From an uncultured Verrucomicrobiota bacterium (lineage in GTDB: Bacteria > Verrucomicrobiota > Verrucomicrobiia > Limisphaerales > UBA1412): DNA of 64,000 nucleotides. Shown in pieces: positions 18,187-27,002 of the stretch. Every line of letters starts with the position of its first letter. Within the stretch, counting starts at the first letter, position 1. The notes under the pieces were generated by a model. That model worked only from the letters and a program-made list of their open reading frames with translations. It was not told the origin of the DNA and did no database searches. The DNA lies in the NCBI GenBank assembly GCA_944389455.1, contig CALXMK010000013.1, positions 1 through 64,000 on the forward strand, read 5' to 3'. Made by a program: the position numbers and the translations under genes.

Positions 18187-18214
18187 GTCTGTCCTTTATC
18201 CCGTAAGAACAGAC
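18187..18214 (-). promoter_or_regulatory. Stem-loop between rpsD and rpoA
   Basis: On the transcribed strand GTCTGTTCTT pairs with AAGGACAGAC (10 bp, one G-U) around an 8-nt loop. It lies in the only sizeable gap inside the alpha cluster. There is no T-tract, so it is not a terminator; an RNA-processing or translational-control element is possible. Confidence 0.4.
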
Positions 18215-18255
18215 CCCATATACCTGCTATATTATTCTCTACAGAACAAATATTA

Positions 18256-18864
18256 TTAACGGGAATAGAACTCAACAACAGCCTGATCATTAGCAATCGG
18301 CTGAATATCCTCACGGGCAGGCATACGCATTACCGTTCCACGGAAAGAATCTTTATTCAGACCCAACCATGCCGGTACGATGCGGTTAGTGCTCAACTCC
18401 ATATTATGAGAAGCCAACTGACGAGAAACAGCTTTCTCTTTAACATCTACCGTATCCCCTACCTTAACCGCATAAGAAGGAATTGTCACCTTCTTGCCAT
18501 TAACCAATATATGGCCATGAACAATCATCTGACGAGCCTGAGCGCGAGTCTGACCAAAACCTAATTGATAAACAACATTGTCAAGACGAGTCTCCAAAAT
18601 CTCAAGCATGATTGTACCGGTAACACCACGACGGCGGGCTGCCATCTCAAAAATATTACGGAACTGCTTCTCCAACAAACCGTAGTAATAGCGCATCTTC
18701 TGCTTTTCCATTAGCCCCAACGCATATTCGCTGTTCTTGCGGCGTTGACGAGGGCCATGAACTCCAGGCGGATACTGTCTGCGTTCCAAATACTTGGAAT
18801 TACCAAAAATTGCTACGCCAAAACGGCGACTAATGCGAACTCTCGGACCTTTATAACGTGCCAT
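18256..18864 (-). CDS. rpsD: 30S ribosomal protein S4
   Basis: 202 residues. S4 nucleates 30S assembly on the 5' domain of 16S rRNA and often autoregulates its operon. It has YPPGVHGPRQRRKNSEY and the S4 RNA-binding domain LETRLDNVVYQLGFGQTRAQ with VNGKKVTIPSY. The N-terminus (MARYKGPRVRISRRFGV) lacks the CxxC zinc ligands of some S4 proteins, so this is the zinc-free type. It sits between rpsK and rpoA, as in the canonical alpha operon. Confidence 0.97.
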   Translation of the reverse strand: MARYKGPRVRISRRFGVAIFGNSKYLERRQYPPGVHGPRQRRKNSEYALGLMEKQKMRYYYGLLEKQFRNIFEMAARRRGVTGTIMLEILETRLDNVVYQLGFGQTRAQARQMIVHGHILVNGKKVTIPSYAVKVGDTVDVKEKAVSRQLASHNMELSTNRIVPAWLGLNKDSFRGTVMRMPAREDIQPIANDQAVVEFYSR

Positions 18865-18895
18865 AATTTTCTATTCTTTCTCCTATTCTGCTAGA

Positions 18896-19522
18896 CTAGA
18901 CGCGACGGCGTTTACGAGGACGGCATCCATTATGAGGAACCGGTGTCACGTCTTTGATGGTGTTAATATCCAATCCGATCGCCTGCAAAGCGCGAATAGC
19001 GGATTCACGACCTGCTCCCGGCCCGCTGACACGCACTTCTACCTCACGCATGCCATGAGACATTGCCTGACGAGCTGCATCTTGAGCCACCTGCTGAGCA
19101 GCAAATGCCGTGCTCTTGCGGGAACCTTTGAAACCGACTCTGCCAGCTGTTGTCCAAGCAATCACATTGCCGTGCATATCGGTAATAGTTACAATTGTGT
19201 TATTAAAACTAGCGTCAATATGAGCTATACCTGAAGAGATATTCTTTGCACCCTTGATCTTAACGATCTTGCGTGCAGCACTAATATCTTCTCCTAGCAA
19301 TTCTGCCACCGTAGGGGCAGATACTACACCCACCTGAGGCTTTTCCTCTGCAGGAGCTGCTGCTTCAGCCGGAGCCGCCTTGGGGCTCTTGGCTTTAGGA
19401 GCCTTTGCTTCCTCTGTTTTATTCTCTGCTACAGCTGTCGGTTGAGTCTGGACAGCTGTTTCCTTCTGTGCTTCCTCCGTAGAAGCGGGATTCATATTAA
19501 TATTATTGGTTTCGTCAGCCAT
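18896..19522 (-). CDS. rpsK: 30S ribosomal protein S11 with a long N-terminal extension
   Basis: The S11 core spans about residues 84-208: [66 protein letters not shown]. It is preceded by about 80 residues rich in Ala, Pro, Glu and Lys ([20 protein letters not shown]). Normal bacterial S11 is ~125-130 residues. No alternative start with a Shine-Dalgarno is evident just before the core, and the ATG at 19522 is 6 nt after the rpsM stop, so the extension is probably translated. S11 lines the platform at the E site, where a flexible N-terminal tail would be surface-exposed. Confidence 0.95.
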   Translation of the reverse strand: MADETNNINMNPASTEEAQKETAVQTQPTAVAENKTEEAKAPKAKSPKAAPAEAAAPAEEKPQVGVVSAPTVAELLGEDISAARKIVKIKGAKNISSGIAHIDASFNNTIVTITDMHGNVIAWTTAGRVGFKGSRKSTAFAAQQVAQDAARQAMSHGMREVEVRVSGPGAGRESAIRALQAIGLDINTIKDVTPVPHNGCRPRKRRRV

Positions 19523-19528
19523 AATCGT

Positions 19529-19924
19529 TTAGTGGATACCAGCTTTGGCGTTAGGATTGCGTTGTACACCGACTGTCTTGCGAGGACCTTTGCGGGTACG
19601 AGCGTTAGTTGATGTTCTCTGACCGCGAACGGGCAGACTGCGTAAATGGCGAATGCCACGATAGCACTTAATGCCCTGGAGTCGCTTAAGATTCATTGCG
19701 AGCTCGCGTCTTAAATCGCCTTCAATCAGATAACCGTCATTTTGAATAATGCTGACTATCTGAGACAGATCCTGATCTGTCAGGTTTTTGGCCCGCACAC
19801 TCGGGTCAATTTTAGCCTTTGCAAGTATTTCCTTCGCTATGGAAGGGCCGATACCATAGACATACCGCAGCGCAATATCGATGCGCTTATCACTCGGAAT
19901 ATCTACACCTAGAATTCTAGCCAT
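19529..19924 (-). CDS. rpsM: 30S ribosomal protein S13
   Basis: 131 residues. S13 sits in the 30S head and contacts the P-site tRNA and the intersubunit bridge. Markers are [26 protein letters not shown], the helix-two-turn-helix region, and the basic tail [20 protein letters not shown]. It follows rpmJ by 14 nt and precedes rpsK by 6 nt. Confidence 0.97.
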   Translation of the reverse strand: MARILGVDIPSDKRIDIALRYVYGIGPSIAKEILAKAKIDPSVRAKNLTDQDLSQIVSIIQNDGYLIEGDLRRELAMNLKRLQGIKCYRGIRHLRSLPVRGQRTSTNARTRKGPRKTVGVQRNPNAKAGIH

Positions 19925-19938
19925 ATATTTTTAGATTG

Positions 19939-20052
19939 TTAGCCCTGACGCTGTTTATGACGGGCATTCGTACAAATAACACGAATAACCCCTTTGCGAC
20001 GCACTATTTTACAGTGCTCGCACATTCTTCTTACTGATGCTCTAACTTTCAT
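19939..20052 (-). CDS. rpmJ: 50S ribosomal protein L36
   Basis: 37 residues beginning [20 protein letters not shown] and ending HKQRQG. The zinc ligands C11, C14, C27 and H32 are all present, so this is the zinc-binding type of L36, which stabilises 23S rRNA near the GTPase-associated region. It starts inside the last codons of the IF-1 gene (11-nt overlap), which implies translational coupling. The infA-rpmJ-rpsM order is the classic one. Confidence 0.95.
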   Translation of the reverse strand: MKVRASVRRMCEHCKIVRRKGVIRVICTNARHKQRQG

Positions 20053-20281
20053 CGTTATCGCTTTTATTTATTTTTCCCAGTATACATCCTTCCGAAAGAT
20101 CAAAAGGAGATACTTCCATCACGACCCATTCTCCGGCCCGAAGTTCAATTGGGTCTTTTTTTAACTCCGGACTAAAAAAGGCAACCACACAATGGCCATT
20201 AATAAATTCGGCCGTCCACACTCCAGCTTTTCTGCTTTCCAACAGTTTAGCCGCAATGTGTATAGCCCCTAATCTGGCCAT
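20042..20281 (-). CDS. infA: Translation initiation factor IF-1, divergent
   Basis: 79 residues, with a single S1/OB-fold. The core [29 protein letters not shown] matches the IF-1 pattern 'ENGHxVxAxxSGKxRxxxIRIxxGDxVxVExxPYDLxxGxI'. The usual R-x-x-x-I-R-I segment reads K-D-P-I-E-L, and the C-terminal FR is replaced by [11 protein letters not shown]. Position supports the call: it overlaps map by 13 nt upstream and rpmJ by 11 nt downstream. The divergence lowers confidence that it is the cell's only IF-1. Confidence 0.82.
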   Translation of the reverse strand: MARLGAIHIAAKLLESRKAGVWTAEFINGHCVVAFFSPELKKDPIELRAGEWVVMEVSPFDLSEGCILGKINKSDNDES

Positions 20282-21021
20282 GTGAGGATCTCCGGCTCCC
20301 CATCGGTGATGAGAACCGTATGTTCAAAATGAGCTGAAAGACTCCCATCTCTCGTGACAGTCGTCCAGCCATCTTTTAACACTTTTACTGCTGCCTTTCC
20401 TCGGTTGACCATCGGCTCTATAGCCAACGTCATCCCTGGATGCAAGACAGGTGAATGTCCACCGTCCACAAAATTAGGAACCTGCGGTTCCTCATGTAAG
20501 CGGCGGCCTACACCGTGCCCTACAAATTCTTTTACCACACTGCACCCATGGGTTTCAACCCAATTTTGCACAGCGCGTGAAATATCTGAAACTCGATTCC
20601 CCGCCCTTGCCTGAGCAATCCCTTTTTTCAAAGACATTTCAGTTACATCCATCAGCTCTTGAGCCTCAGCAGAACATCCTCCTGCCGCGACTGTTGCAGC
20701 ATTGTCACCGATATATCCTTGATACCATACTCCAACATCCAGACTGACTATATCCCCTAACACTAAGCGTGTAGAATCCGCTATTCCGTGAATTACAACG
20801 TCATTAACCGAAATACAAATTTGACGCGGGAATCCTCCATATCCCAAAAATGCGCTCTTGCCGCCATAATGAGCAATGCGATCTCTGGCATAATTATCCA
20901 GCTCGATGAGAGTCACTCCGGGGCTGACCATCGCGGCCACATCCCGGAGGACTTGGGCGGAAACTCTGCCTGCCAAACGCATCCCGGCAATTCCGGATTC
21001 ATCCTTAATTGGAATTCTCAT
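20269..21021 (-). CDS. map: Type I methionine aminopeptidase
   Basis: 250 residues. It removes the initiator Met from nascent proteins. All five metal ligands are identifiable: Asp in SLDVG, Asp in YIGDNAATV, His in GHGVGRRLHEEP, Glu in AIEPM and Glu in FEHTVLIT. It follows secY, as in many bacterial spc clusters, and its last codons overlap the start of infA. Confidence 0.96.
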   Translation of the reverse strand: MRIPIKDESGIAGMRLAGRVSAQVLRDVAAMVSPGVTLIELDNYARDRIAHYGGKSAFLGYGGFPRQICISVNDVVIHGIADSTRLVLGDIVSLDVGVWYQGYIGDNAATVAAGGCSAEAQELMDVTEMSLKKGIAQARAGNRVSDISRAVQNWVETHGCSVVKEFVGHGVGRRLHEEPQVPNFVDGGHSPVLHPGMTLAIEPMVNRGKAAVKVLKDGWTTVTRDGSLSAHFEHTVLITDGEPEILTWPD

Positions 21022-21097
21022 GGATAATCTATTTTTAGCAGACCTGTTTAAAACCGTTGTTAAAGAACTTTTTTCTTCTCAATTGGAAGCACTTTAT

Positions 21098-22468
21098 CTA
21101 AAAGCGCCCGCGAATACGTCCCTTCTTGAGGAATCCGTCATAATGACGCATCATCAAGTGAGACTCTATTTGACGCATTGTATCCAGTACAACGCCGACG
21201 AGGATCAGAATACTCGTTCCTCCAAAGAAACTAGCCACATTGTAATCAATTCCAAAGTAACCGTACATCATCGTCGGAATGATTGCGATGATAGTTAAGA
21301 AAATTGCTCCGGCCAAGGTCAGACGTGTCATTGCATGATGCAAAAAGTCACATGTTGCCTGCCCCGGTCTTACACCGGGAATATATCCGCCATGCTTCTT
21401 TAAGTCATCAGAAATCTGCAGTTCATTGAACTGAGTCGCCACCCAGAAATAAGTGAAGAAGATGATCATTGTAGCATAGACCGCGATATAGAGAAACTGA
21501 CCGGATTGAAGCTGACGTGCTATCTCATCAAAGAGCTTTACATCAAAGGTCCTTCCTAAATATAGGAAGATACTCGCGGGGAACATCAATAATGCCTGAG
21601 CAAAGATAATCGGCATTACACCCGCATAATTAACTCGCAAAGGCAAGAACGAAGTCGTTCCCGCATAGGACTTACGTCCTACCGTACGCTGAGCATATTG
21701 TACGGGAATCTTGCGCTGAGCCTGAGTAATCGCGATAACAGAAGCTACCACCACAACCAGAAGCACAACCATCAAAATCAGATGTCCCATGTTGAACTGG
21801 GAATCTGCACTGGTAAAGAACATATCCTTAACCCCCTGTGCAGCCAGCGGTATGCGAGAGAGAATACCAATCGTGATAATTAATGAAATACCATTGCCTA
21901 TACCTCGCTCGGTAATCTGCTCTCCTAACCACATCAACATGACGGTACCGGTCGTCAGCAATAATGCCGTCTGAATCCGGTACCACCAGAGATTATCGAC
22001 GATAACTAAGTTACCCTCGAAACCTGTAAACAATTTTCCGGGATGCTCAAATCCCAACGCCATCACAAACCCCTGTCCAAGACAGAGAAGTACCGTCAAC
22101 ACACGCCCGTATTGTATAATTTTGATACGTCCGCCCTCTTCACGGGCCAAGCGGCTCAATTTACCGACCACTGCCGTCAAGAGCTGCAAAATAATTGTAG
22201 CACTAATATAAGGCATAATGCCTAAAGTACCAATTGCGCATCGCTCTAAAGCCCCACCAGTAAACATACTGTAAAGGCCCAATAGACCTCCGCCCGCTCC
22301 GGCATGTGTATCAAAATAATGCTTCAAGGCACCGCTATCCAATCCCGGTAAAGGGATAATAGCAGCTAACCTGCAAATACCCAATACAACAAGGGTAAAG
22401 ATAATCCTGGAACGAAGCTCAGGAATTTTGAAGCAGTTAGCAAATGTATTGACAATATTTTTGATCAT
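21098..22468 (-). CDS. secY: Sec translocase channel subunit SecY
   Basis: 456 residues with ten predicted membrane spans. It forms the protein-conducting channel with SecE (encoded at 46384-46662) and SecG. Markers are RIIFTLVVLGICRLAAIIPLPG near the N-terminus (landmark RLAAIIPLPG), the plug region after it, GIGNGISLII, RVNYAGVMPIIFAQ and the C-terminal cytoplasmic loops with GGYIPGVRPGQAT. It follows rplO by 13 nt. The standard rplO-secY-map order is kept. Confidence 0.97.
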   Translation of the reverse strand: MIKNIVNTFANCFKIPELRSRIIFTLVVLGICRLAAIIPLPGLDSGALKHYFDTHAGAGGGLLGLYSMFTGGALERCAIGTLGIMPYISATIILQLLTAVVGKLSRLAREEGGRIKIIQYGRVLTVLLCLGQGFVMALGFEHPGKLFTGFEGNLVIVDNLWWYRIQTALLLTTGTVMLMWLGEQITERGIGNGISLIITIGILSRIPLAAQGVKDMFFTSADSQFNMGHLILMVVLLVVVVASVIAITQAQRKIPVQYAQRTVGRKSYAGTTSFLPLRVNYAGVMPIIFAQALLMFPASIFLYLGRTFDVKLFDEIARQLQSGQFLYIAVYATMIIFFTYFWVATQFNELQISDDLKKHGGYIPGVRPGQATCDFLHHAMTRLTLAGAIFLTIIAIIPTMMYGYFGIDYNVASFFGGTSILILVGVVLDTMRQIESHLMMRHYDGFLKKGRIRGRF

Positions 22469-22481
22469 GGATCAGCGTCCG

Positions 22482-22976
22482 TTATTTATTTTCACAGGAG
22501 CAGGCTTTTGCCCTGGACTCTTTCCTCCTGACCGGGGCGATCTCACAGACACCGCCAGCGGCTTCGATTTTTTGTTTGGCCGCTGCACTGAATTTATCAG
22601 CTACAACAGTCAATTTCTTGGTTAATTCGCCTGTAGCGAGAATTTTGACTCCATCATTGTTTCCTCTGACTAATCCGCAGGCACGCAGCGCCATTTCATC
22701 TACGCGCGCCCCCTCTTCAAACTGATTAAGATCTACCAGATTAACAACTGAATAAATAGTGGCAAAACGGATATTATTAAATCCGCGTTTGGGAATACGC
22801 CGATAGAGAGGCATCTGACCGCCTTCAAATCCTGGACGAATCGAGGAACCTGAACGTGCTGTCTGACCTTTACCTCCACGACCGGAAGTCTTACCTAGAC
22901 CGCTGGATTCACCTTTACCAAGACGTTTAACCCGATGACGTGAGCCAACGCGGGCCTTAAGTGTATGTAATTGCAT
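22482..22976 (-). CDS. rplO: 50S ribosomal protein L15
   Basis: 164 residues, somewhat longer than the usual ~145. The N-terminus MQLHTLKARVGSRHRVKRLG with GKTSGRGGKGQTARSG is the rRNA-threading glycine/basic arm. The C-terminal globular part has VNLVDLNQFEEGA. The final ~20 residues (VRRKESRAKACSCENK) are an unusual basic, cysteine-containing tail. It begins only 5 nt after rpsE, leaving no room for rpmD (L30), which lies between these genes in many bacteria. Confidence 0.96.
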   Translation of the reverse strand: MQLHTLKARVGSRHRVKRLGKGESSGLGKTSGRGGKGQTARSGSSIRPGFEGGQMPLYRRIPKRGFNNIRFATIYSVVNLVDLNQFEEGARVDEMALRACGLVRGNNDGVKILATGELTKKLTVVADKFSAAAKQKIEAAGGVCEIAPVRRKESRAKACSCENK

Positions 22977-22981
22977 AGAAA

Positions 22982-23584
22982 TTAAGCCTCAATACTCGTT
23001 GTTTCTTCCTTTGCCTTACGATTCAAACCACGTGTCCGTTGAATCTCATCGCGGGTACGTAACTGTTTCAAAGCAGCAATTGTCGCTTTTACAACATTTG
23101 CCGGGTTATTAGAACCCATGCTCTTGCTAAGAACATCCTTAATACCCACAGCTTCCAAAACGGCACGAACCGTCTTGCCTGCGATAACACCGGTACCTTC
23201 AGAGGCCGGACGCAGAAGAATTCTCGCTCCATCATAAGCAGCGGCCACTTCATGCGGAATGGTGTGTCCCTTAAAGGAAATCTTTTCCATGCGCATCTTA
23301 GCCAACTCTCCTCCACGGCGAATGGCATCTGATACTTCGTTAGCCTTCCCTAGGGCTAGACCGTACTTACCTTCACGGTCTCCCACAATGACCAATGCAC
23401 TGAAATTAAAGCGACGGCCACCCTTAACTACCTTAGAAGAACGATTGATAAATACGACCTTCTCCTGTAAATCAGGAGTTTGATTTTGCTCAAAATCGCC
23501 TCTCTTCTGATCTCCAAAGGAGCGGCGCTGCGAGCGTCCCTGTCTTCCCCCATTGCGAGGGTTAATATTTTTTGATTCTGACAC
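22982..23584 (-). CDS. rpsE: 30S ribosomal protein S5
   Basis: 200 residues. S5 sits at the mRNA entry and decoding region. The double-stranded RNA-binding fold begins at about residue 41 (EKVVFINRSSKVVKGGRRF, FSALVIVGD..GKYG). The C-terminal half has RPASEGTGVIAGKTVRAVLE and MGSNNPANVVKAT. A ~35-residue Gly/Arg/Gln-rich N-terminal extension (NPRNGGRQGRSQRRSFGDQ) precedes it. It lies between rplR and rplO. Confidence 0.97.
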   Translation of the reverse strand: MSESKNINPRNGGRQGRSQRRSFGDQKRGDFEQNQTPDLQEKVVFINRSSKVVKGGRRFNFSALVIVGDREGKYGLALGKANEVSDAIRRGGELAKMRMEKISFKGHTIPHEVAAAYDGARILLRPASEGTGVIAGKTVRAVLEAVGIKDVLSKSMGSNNPANVVKATIAALKQLRTRDEIQRTRGLNRKAKEETTSIEA

Positions 23585-23606
23585 AGTAAATTCTCTCCTG
23601 ATCTGA

Positions 23607-23969
23607 TTAGAACACCAACCCAGTCTGTCGGGCTGCTTCTGCCAATGCTTTTACTTTACCATGATAAATGGCGCCATTTCTGTCAAAAACCACCTTAGTG
23701 ATTCCTGCCGCTTTGGCCGCCTCTGCTGCCATTTTGCCGATTGTCTCTGCAGACTTCACGTTTGCGGCTAACTTGGCGCTCTTACCTTCTTTATTATTGG
23801 TAGAGACCCAGGCTAATGTCCTGGCTGTCTCATCATCAATAAACTGAACATAAATATGCGCATTGGTGAACTTAACGCTCATGCGGGGGCGTTCCTGAGT
23901 TCCCTTTACCTTTTTGCGGATCCGCCATTTGCGGTTCCTCAACAACCTGTTTTTCTGAATATTATTCAT
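23607..23969 (-). CDS. rplR: 50S ribosomal protein L18
   Basis: 120 residues. L18 bridges 5S rRNA to 23S rRNA. The basic N-terminus RLLRNRKWRIRKKVKGTQER, then RPRMSVKFTNAHIYVQFIDD and VFDRNGAIYHGKVKALAEAA are characteristic. It is placed between rplF and rpsE in the spc cluster. Confidence 0.96.
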   Translation of the reverse strand: MNNIQKNRLLRNRKWRIRKKVKGTQERPRMSVKFTNAHIYVQFIDDETARTLAWVSTNNKEGKSAKLAANVKSAETIGKMAAEAAKAAGITKVVFDRNGAIYHGKVKALAEAARQTGLVF

Positions 23970-24014
23970 TTACTAAAAGGACACGGCTTTAACCGTATCC
24001 GGGTTGCAGTTCAA

Positions 24015-24554
24015 CTATTGAACAGTCTTACCTTCCTTACGAACGATATGTTCACCTTCATAACGAACACCCTTTCCTTTATAAGGCTCGGGCGGATAGA
24101 AGGCCCTTAACTCAGCTGCCACGCGGCCCACATCATTTTTATCGGCCCCTTCTACGGTCAGCTTAGTGCTGGAATCATCCACTGTCACCTTTACCCCAGC
24201 AGGCAAAGTATAAACACACGGATGAGCGTAACCCAGGAGCATCGTCACCACATTAGAGGCAACGCTGGCCTTGAAACCTACTCCTTGAATTTCCAACTTC
24301 TTCACATAACCGGTAGAAACCCCCTCCACCATGTTAGCAATCCGTGCACGGCAAGTCCCATGCATTGCACGGGCCTCAGCTGCATCACTGTCCCGTGTAA
24401 CCACGATCTTATCACCATCCAACGTGATTGTCGTATGCGGCAATGCAGTAAAAGAGAGTTTGCCTTTCGGTCCTTCCACAAAAATCTCCTGTCCCTGTAA
24501 ATTAACCTTTACAGAAGCTGGAATTCCAACGGGAATCTTTCCTACTCTTGACAT
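24015..24554 (-). CDS. rplF: 50S ribosomal protein L6
   Basis: 179 residues with the two repeated L6 alpha/beta domains: MSRVGKIPVGIPASVKVNLQ, then VSTGYVKKLEIQGVGFKA, and the C-terminal signature PPEPYKGKGVRYEGEHI near the sarcin-ricin loop-binding end. Directly downstream of rpsH (13 nt). Confidence 0.97.
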   Translation of the reverse strand: MSRVGKIPVGIPASVKVNLQGQEIFVEGPKGKLSFTALPHTTITLDGDKIVVTRDSDAAEARAMHGTCRARIANMVEGVSTGYVKKLEIQGVGFKASVASNVVTMLLGYAHPCVYTLPAGVKVTVDDSSTKLTVEGADKNDVGRVAAELRAFYPPEPYKGKGVRYEGEHIVRKEGKTVQ

Positions 24555-24567
24555 CTTCTATTCCTTT

Positions 24568-24951
24568 CTACCAAACGTAGCAGAGAACCTCTCCGCCGCA
24601 ATTATTTTTACGAGCCTCATCACCAGTCATTACACCACGCGGAGTGGATAAAATAACCGTACCCAGGCCTCCCAACACACGAGGAATACGCTTCGCACCC
24701 ACATAGCAGCGAATACCCGGCTTACTAATGCGGCGCAACGCCCGAATGATGTGCTTCCTGTTCTGATATTTCAGGGTCAATGTTAAATTCTTAACCTTTT
24801 CACCCTCCACTGTATAATCAGTGATATAACCCTCTTCCTTGAGAATACGGGCAATGGACTCCTTCATTTTGGAGTACGGAACAGTAGCAGTCTTATGCTG
24901 AGCTTTACCAGCATTGCGAACTACTGTCAGAAAATCAGCAATTGTATCCAT
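24568..24951 (-). CDS. rpsH: 30S ribosomal protein S8
   Basis: 127 residues. S8 binds the central domain of 16S rRNA and in E. coli represses the spc operon. N-terminus DTIADFLTVVRNAGKAQHKT; C-terminal signature STPRGVMTGDEARKNNCGGE with the final VLCYVW strand. Lies between rpsN and rplF. Confidence 0.97.
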   Translation of the reverse strand: MDTIADFLTVVRNAGKAQHKTATVPYSKMKESIARILKEEGYITDYTVEGEKVKNLTLTLKYQNRKHIIRALRRISKPGIRCYVGAKRIPRVLGGLGTVILSTPRGVMTGDEARKNNCGGEVLCYVW

Positions 24952-24972
24952 AATTCTATCTATTCTCTCTGA

Positions 24973-25242
24973 TTACCAACTTGCTTTTGTTACTCCAGGA
25001 ATGAGACCATTCCTTGCCATCTCACGAAAAGTAAGACGGGAAACACCAAATTTACGAAGGTATCCATGACGACGACCGCTAAGCGAACAGCGGTTTACGA
25101 GACGGACTGTACTAGAGTTGCGGGGCAACTTCGACAGGCCTATGTAATCATGATTAGCCTTCAACTCCGCGCGCTTAGCGGCATACTTCGCCACCAGTTC
25201 GCGCTTTTTCTTTTCACGCTCGATCCAAGACTTCTTAGCCAT
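24973..25242 (-). CDS. rpsN: 30S ribosomal protein S14 (long, zinc-independent type)
   Basis: 89 residues with [40 protein letters not shown] and the terminal [11 protein letters not shown]. Only one cysteine is present, so the four-Cys zinc finger of the short S14 form is absent and this is the ~90-100-residue zinc-free form. Between rplE (6 nt) and rpsH. Confidence 0.97.
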   Translation of the reverse strand: MAKKSWIEREKKKRELVAKYAAKRAELKANHDYIGLSKLPRNSSTVRLVNRCSLSGRRHGYLRKFGVSRLTFREMARNGLIPGVTKASW

Positions 25243-25248
25243 AATTAT

Positions 25249-25797
25249 TTATCGTCTCTCGGCAAAAGGCATACCGAGTTTTTTCAGTAGATCAAGAGCC
25301 TCCGCATTTGTCTTTGCGGTGGTCACGATCGTGATATCCATTCCTTGATTACGTTTTACCTTATCGGCATCAATTTCCGGAAAGATCACCTGTTGTGTAA
25401 TTCCGATTGAGTAATTACCGCGGCCGTCAAATGCACGCGGAGAAATCCCGCGGAAGTCACGAATACGCGGCAATGCCGTTGAAATTAAACGATCCAGGAA
25501 CTCGAACATCACCTCACGGCGCAGGGTTACATGGCAACCAATTTGCTGTCCTTTGCGCAGTTTGAAGTTAGCAACGCTCTTGCGAGCGCGATCGGGAACC
25601 GGCTTACGCCCTGTGATGGCCATCATTTCCTTGACAGCTTCATCCACTGCTCCTTTCTCCGTAGAGGTATCCCAGCCCATACGGACTACGATTTTCTCCA
25701 GACGGGGAATTTGATGAATATTCTTATATTTCCACGTTTCGACCAGAGCGGGACGAACCGTATCTACATACTTCTGATAAAGTCTATTTTCTTTCAT
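25249..25797 (-). CDS. rplE: 50S ribosomal protein L5
   Basis: 182 residues. L5 binds 5S rRNA and contacts the 30S head. Motifs: NIHQIPRLEKIVVRMGWDTS, FKLRKGQQIGCHVTLR, RIRDFRGISPRAFDGRGNY and GMDITIVTTAKTNAEALDLL. Directly after rplX. Confidence 0.97.
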   Translation of the reverse strand: MKENRLYQKYVDTVRPALVETWKYKNIHQIPRLEKIVVRMGWDTSTEKGAVDEAVKEMMAITGRKPVPDRARKSVANFKLRKGQQIGCHVTLRREVMFEFLDRLISTALPRIRDFRGISPRAFDGRGNYSIGITQQVIFPEIDADKVKRNQGMDITIVTTAKTNAEALDLLKKLGMPFAERR

Positions 25798-25805
25798 TTA
25801 TCTCT

Positions 25806-26117
25806 CTACTTTCCCGCTTTAGCTTTACGTGCGTCATAAATCTCCGCTCTCATTAAATTGGAGATATGGATTGACCCCTCGCGTTCAATAATCGCCCCAT
25901 TCGGGTTAGTCTGCGAACGACGTGTGTGCCTCTTGATCAGATTCAAACCTTCTACAATAGCGCGATTTTTCTTCTTGAGGACGAACAGAACCTTGCCGCG
26001 CTTGCCGCGCAAAGCCGGTTTTCCGTTTTTATCCTTACGGCTACCGCTGATGACGACTACCATGTCCCCTTTGCGAATAGCCTTAAGGGTTTTCTTTTTC
26101 TCTGTATTATTTTCCAT
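25806..26117 (-). CDS. rplX: 50S ribosomal protein L24
   Basis: 103 residues including the KOW motif ([17 protein letters not shown], then [20 protein letters not shown]). It is an early 50S assembly initiator at the tunnel exit. A short charged N-terminal tail ([12 protein letters not shown]) precedes the KOW. Its start overlaps nothing; rplN ends 4 nt upstream. Confidence 0.96.
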   Translation of the reverse strand: MENNTEKKKTLKAIRKGDMVVVISGSRKDKNGKPALRGKRGKVLFVLKKKNRAIVEGLNLIKRHTRRSQTNPNGAIIEREGSIHISNLMRAEIYDARKAKAGK

Positions 26118-26121
26118 AACC

Positions 26122-26487
26122 TTAGATAACCTCCGGGGCTAATGAAATAATTTTCAGGAACTTCTTTTCGCGTAACTCACGAGCTACGGGACCAAAAATA
26201 CGTGTTCCTCGGGGATTGTTATCCTTGTCAACAATTACAATCGCGTTGCGATCGAAACGGACACAGGAACCGTCGCTGCGATAAATAGCGCGTTTTGTAC
26301 GTACTACTACTGCGTTAACTACATCCCCCTTCTTCACCGTACCATCCGGAGTGGCTTCCTTGATATGTGCTTTGATGACATCGCCAATACGAGCATACTC
26401 TTGATTGCGCCCTAACACACCGATAGCAGCAGCTTTGCGTGCACCCGTATTATCAGCAACATCTAAAATACTACGAACCTGTAACAT
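26122..26487 (-). CDS. rplN: 50S ribosomal protein L14
   Basis: 121 residues, the exact family length. [39 protein letters not shown] and [20 protein letters not shown] are signature segments. L14 lies at the 30S interface and binds the silencing factor RsfS. Confidence 0.98.
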   Translation of the reverse strand: MLQVRSILDVADNTGARKAAAIGVLGRNQEYARIGDVIKAHIKEATPDGTVKKGDVVNAVVVRTKRAIYRSDGSCVRFDRNAIVIVDKDNNPRGTRIFGPVARELREKKFLKIISLAPEVI

Positions 26488-26502
26488 CTTCTAGCCTCTC
26501 TA

Positions 26503-26775
26503 TTAGATCTCATCGTGTTTGACAACCCTTACCAAATTCCAACGTTTGAGTTTGGAAAGAGGTCTGGTCTCTTCGATACATACTGTATCGCCCATCTGTG
26601 CTACTTCCTTCTCATCGTGAGCATAGAATTTCTTCTTCGTAATCACGACCTTCTTAAACTGAGGATGCGCATGACGGCGGGAAACTTCCACCACGATGGT
26701 TTTATTCATCTTATTGGAAACAACTTTCCCTACTTTTTCCTTGCGGCTTACTTTCTTTGTTTCAGTATTTCCCAT
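26503..26775 (-). CDS. rpsQ: 30S ribosomal protein S17
   Basis: 90 residues of OB-fold with a short Lys-rich N-terminal tail. GKVVSNKMNKTIVVEVSRRH, FYAHDEKEVAQMGDTVCIEE and TRPLSKLKRWNLVRVV are characteristic of S17, an early 16S 5'-domain binder. Between rpmC and rplN. Confidence 0.97.
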   Translation of the reverse strand: MGNTETKKVSRKEKVGKVVSNKMNKTIVVEVSRRHAHPQFKKVVITKKKFYAHDEKEVAQMGDTVCIEETRPLSKLKRWNLVRVVKHDEI

Positions 26776-26791
26776 ATCTTAATTAATTGGC

Positions 26792-26983
26792 CTAATTGTT
26801 GCGCTTTTTAGATATCTGGGTCTCTACACGAGCGATATCTCGACGGATAAACCGAATTCGATGGGACTTTTCCAGCTGGCTGCTGGCCTGCTGTAAACGG
26901 AGATTGAACAACTCCACCCGCAAGTCACGGCTCTTAGCCATGAGTTCTTGCAAAGTGAGATCTTGAATTTCTGACATTTTCAT
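26792..26983 (-). CDS. rpmC: 50S ribosomal protein L29
   Basis: 63 residues, two helices: MSEIQDLTLQELMAKSRDLR, ELFNLRLQQASSQLEKSHRI, RFIRRDIARVETQISKKRN. L29 sits at the polypeptide exit and helps dock trigger factor and SRP. Two possible Met starts (MKM); between rplP and rpsQ. Confidence 0.96.
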   Translation of the reverse strand: MKMSEIQDLTLQELMAKSRDLRVELFNLRLQQASSQLEKSHRIRFIRRDIARVETQISKKRNN

Positions 26984-27002
26984 TCTCTTCTATTCTCCTC
27001 TC

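Noticed and set aside
22977-22981. Possible hidden rpmD
   Set aside because: Only 5 nt lie between rpsE and rplO, too little for any gene.
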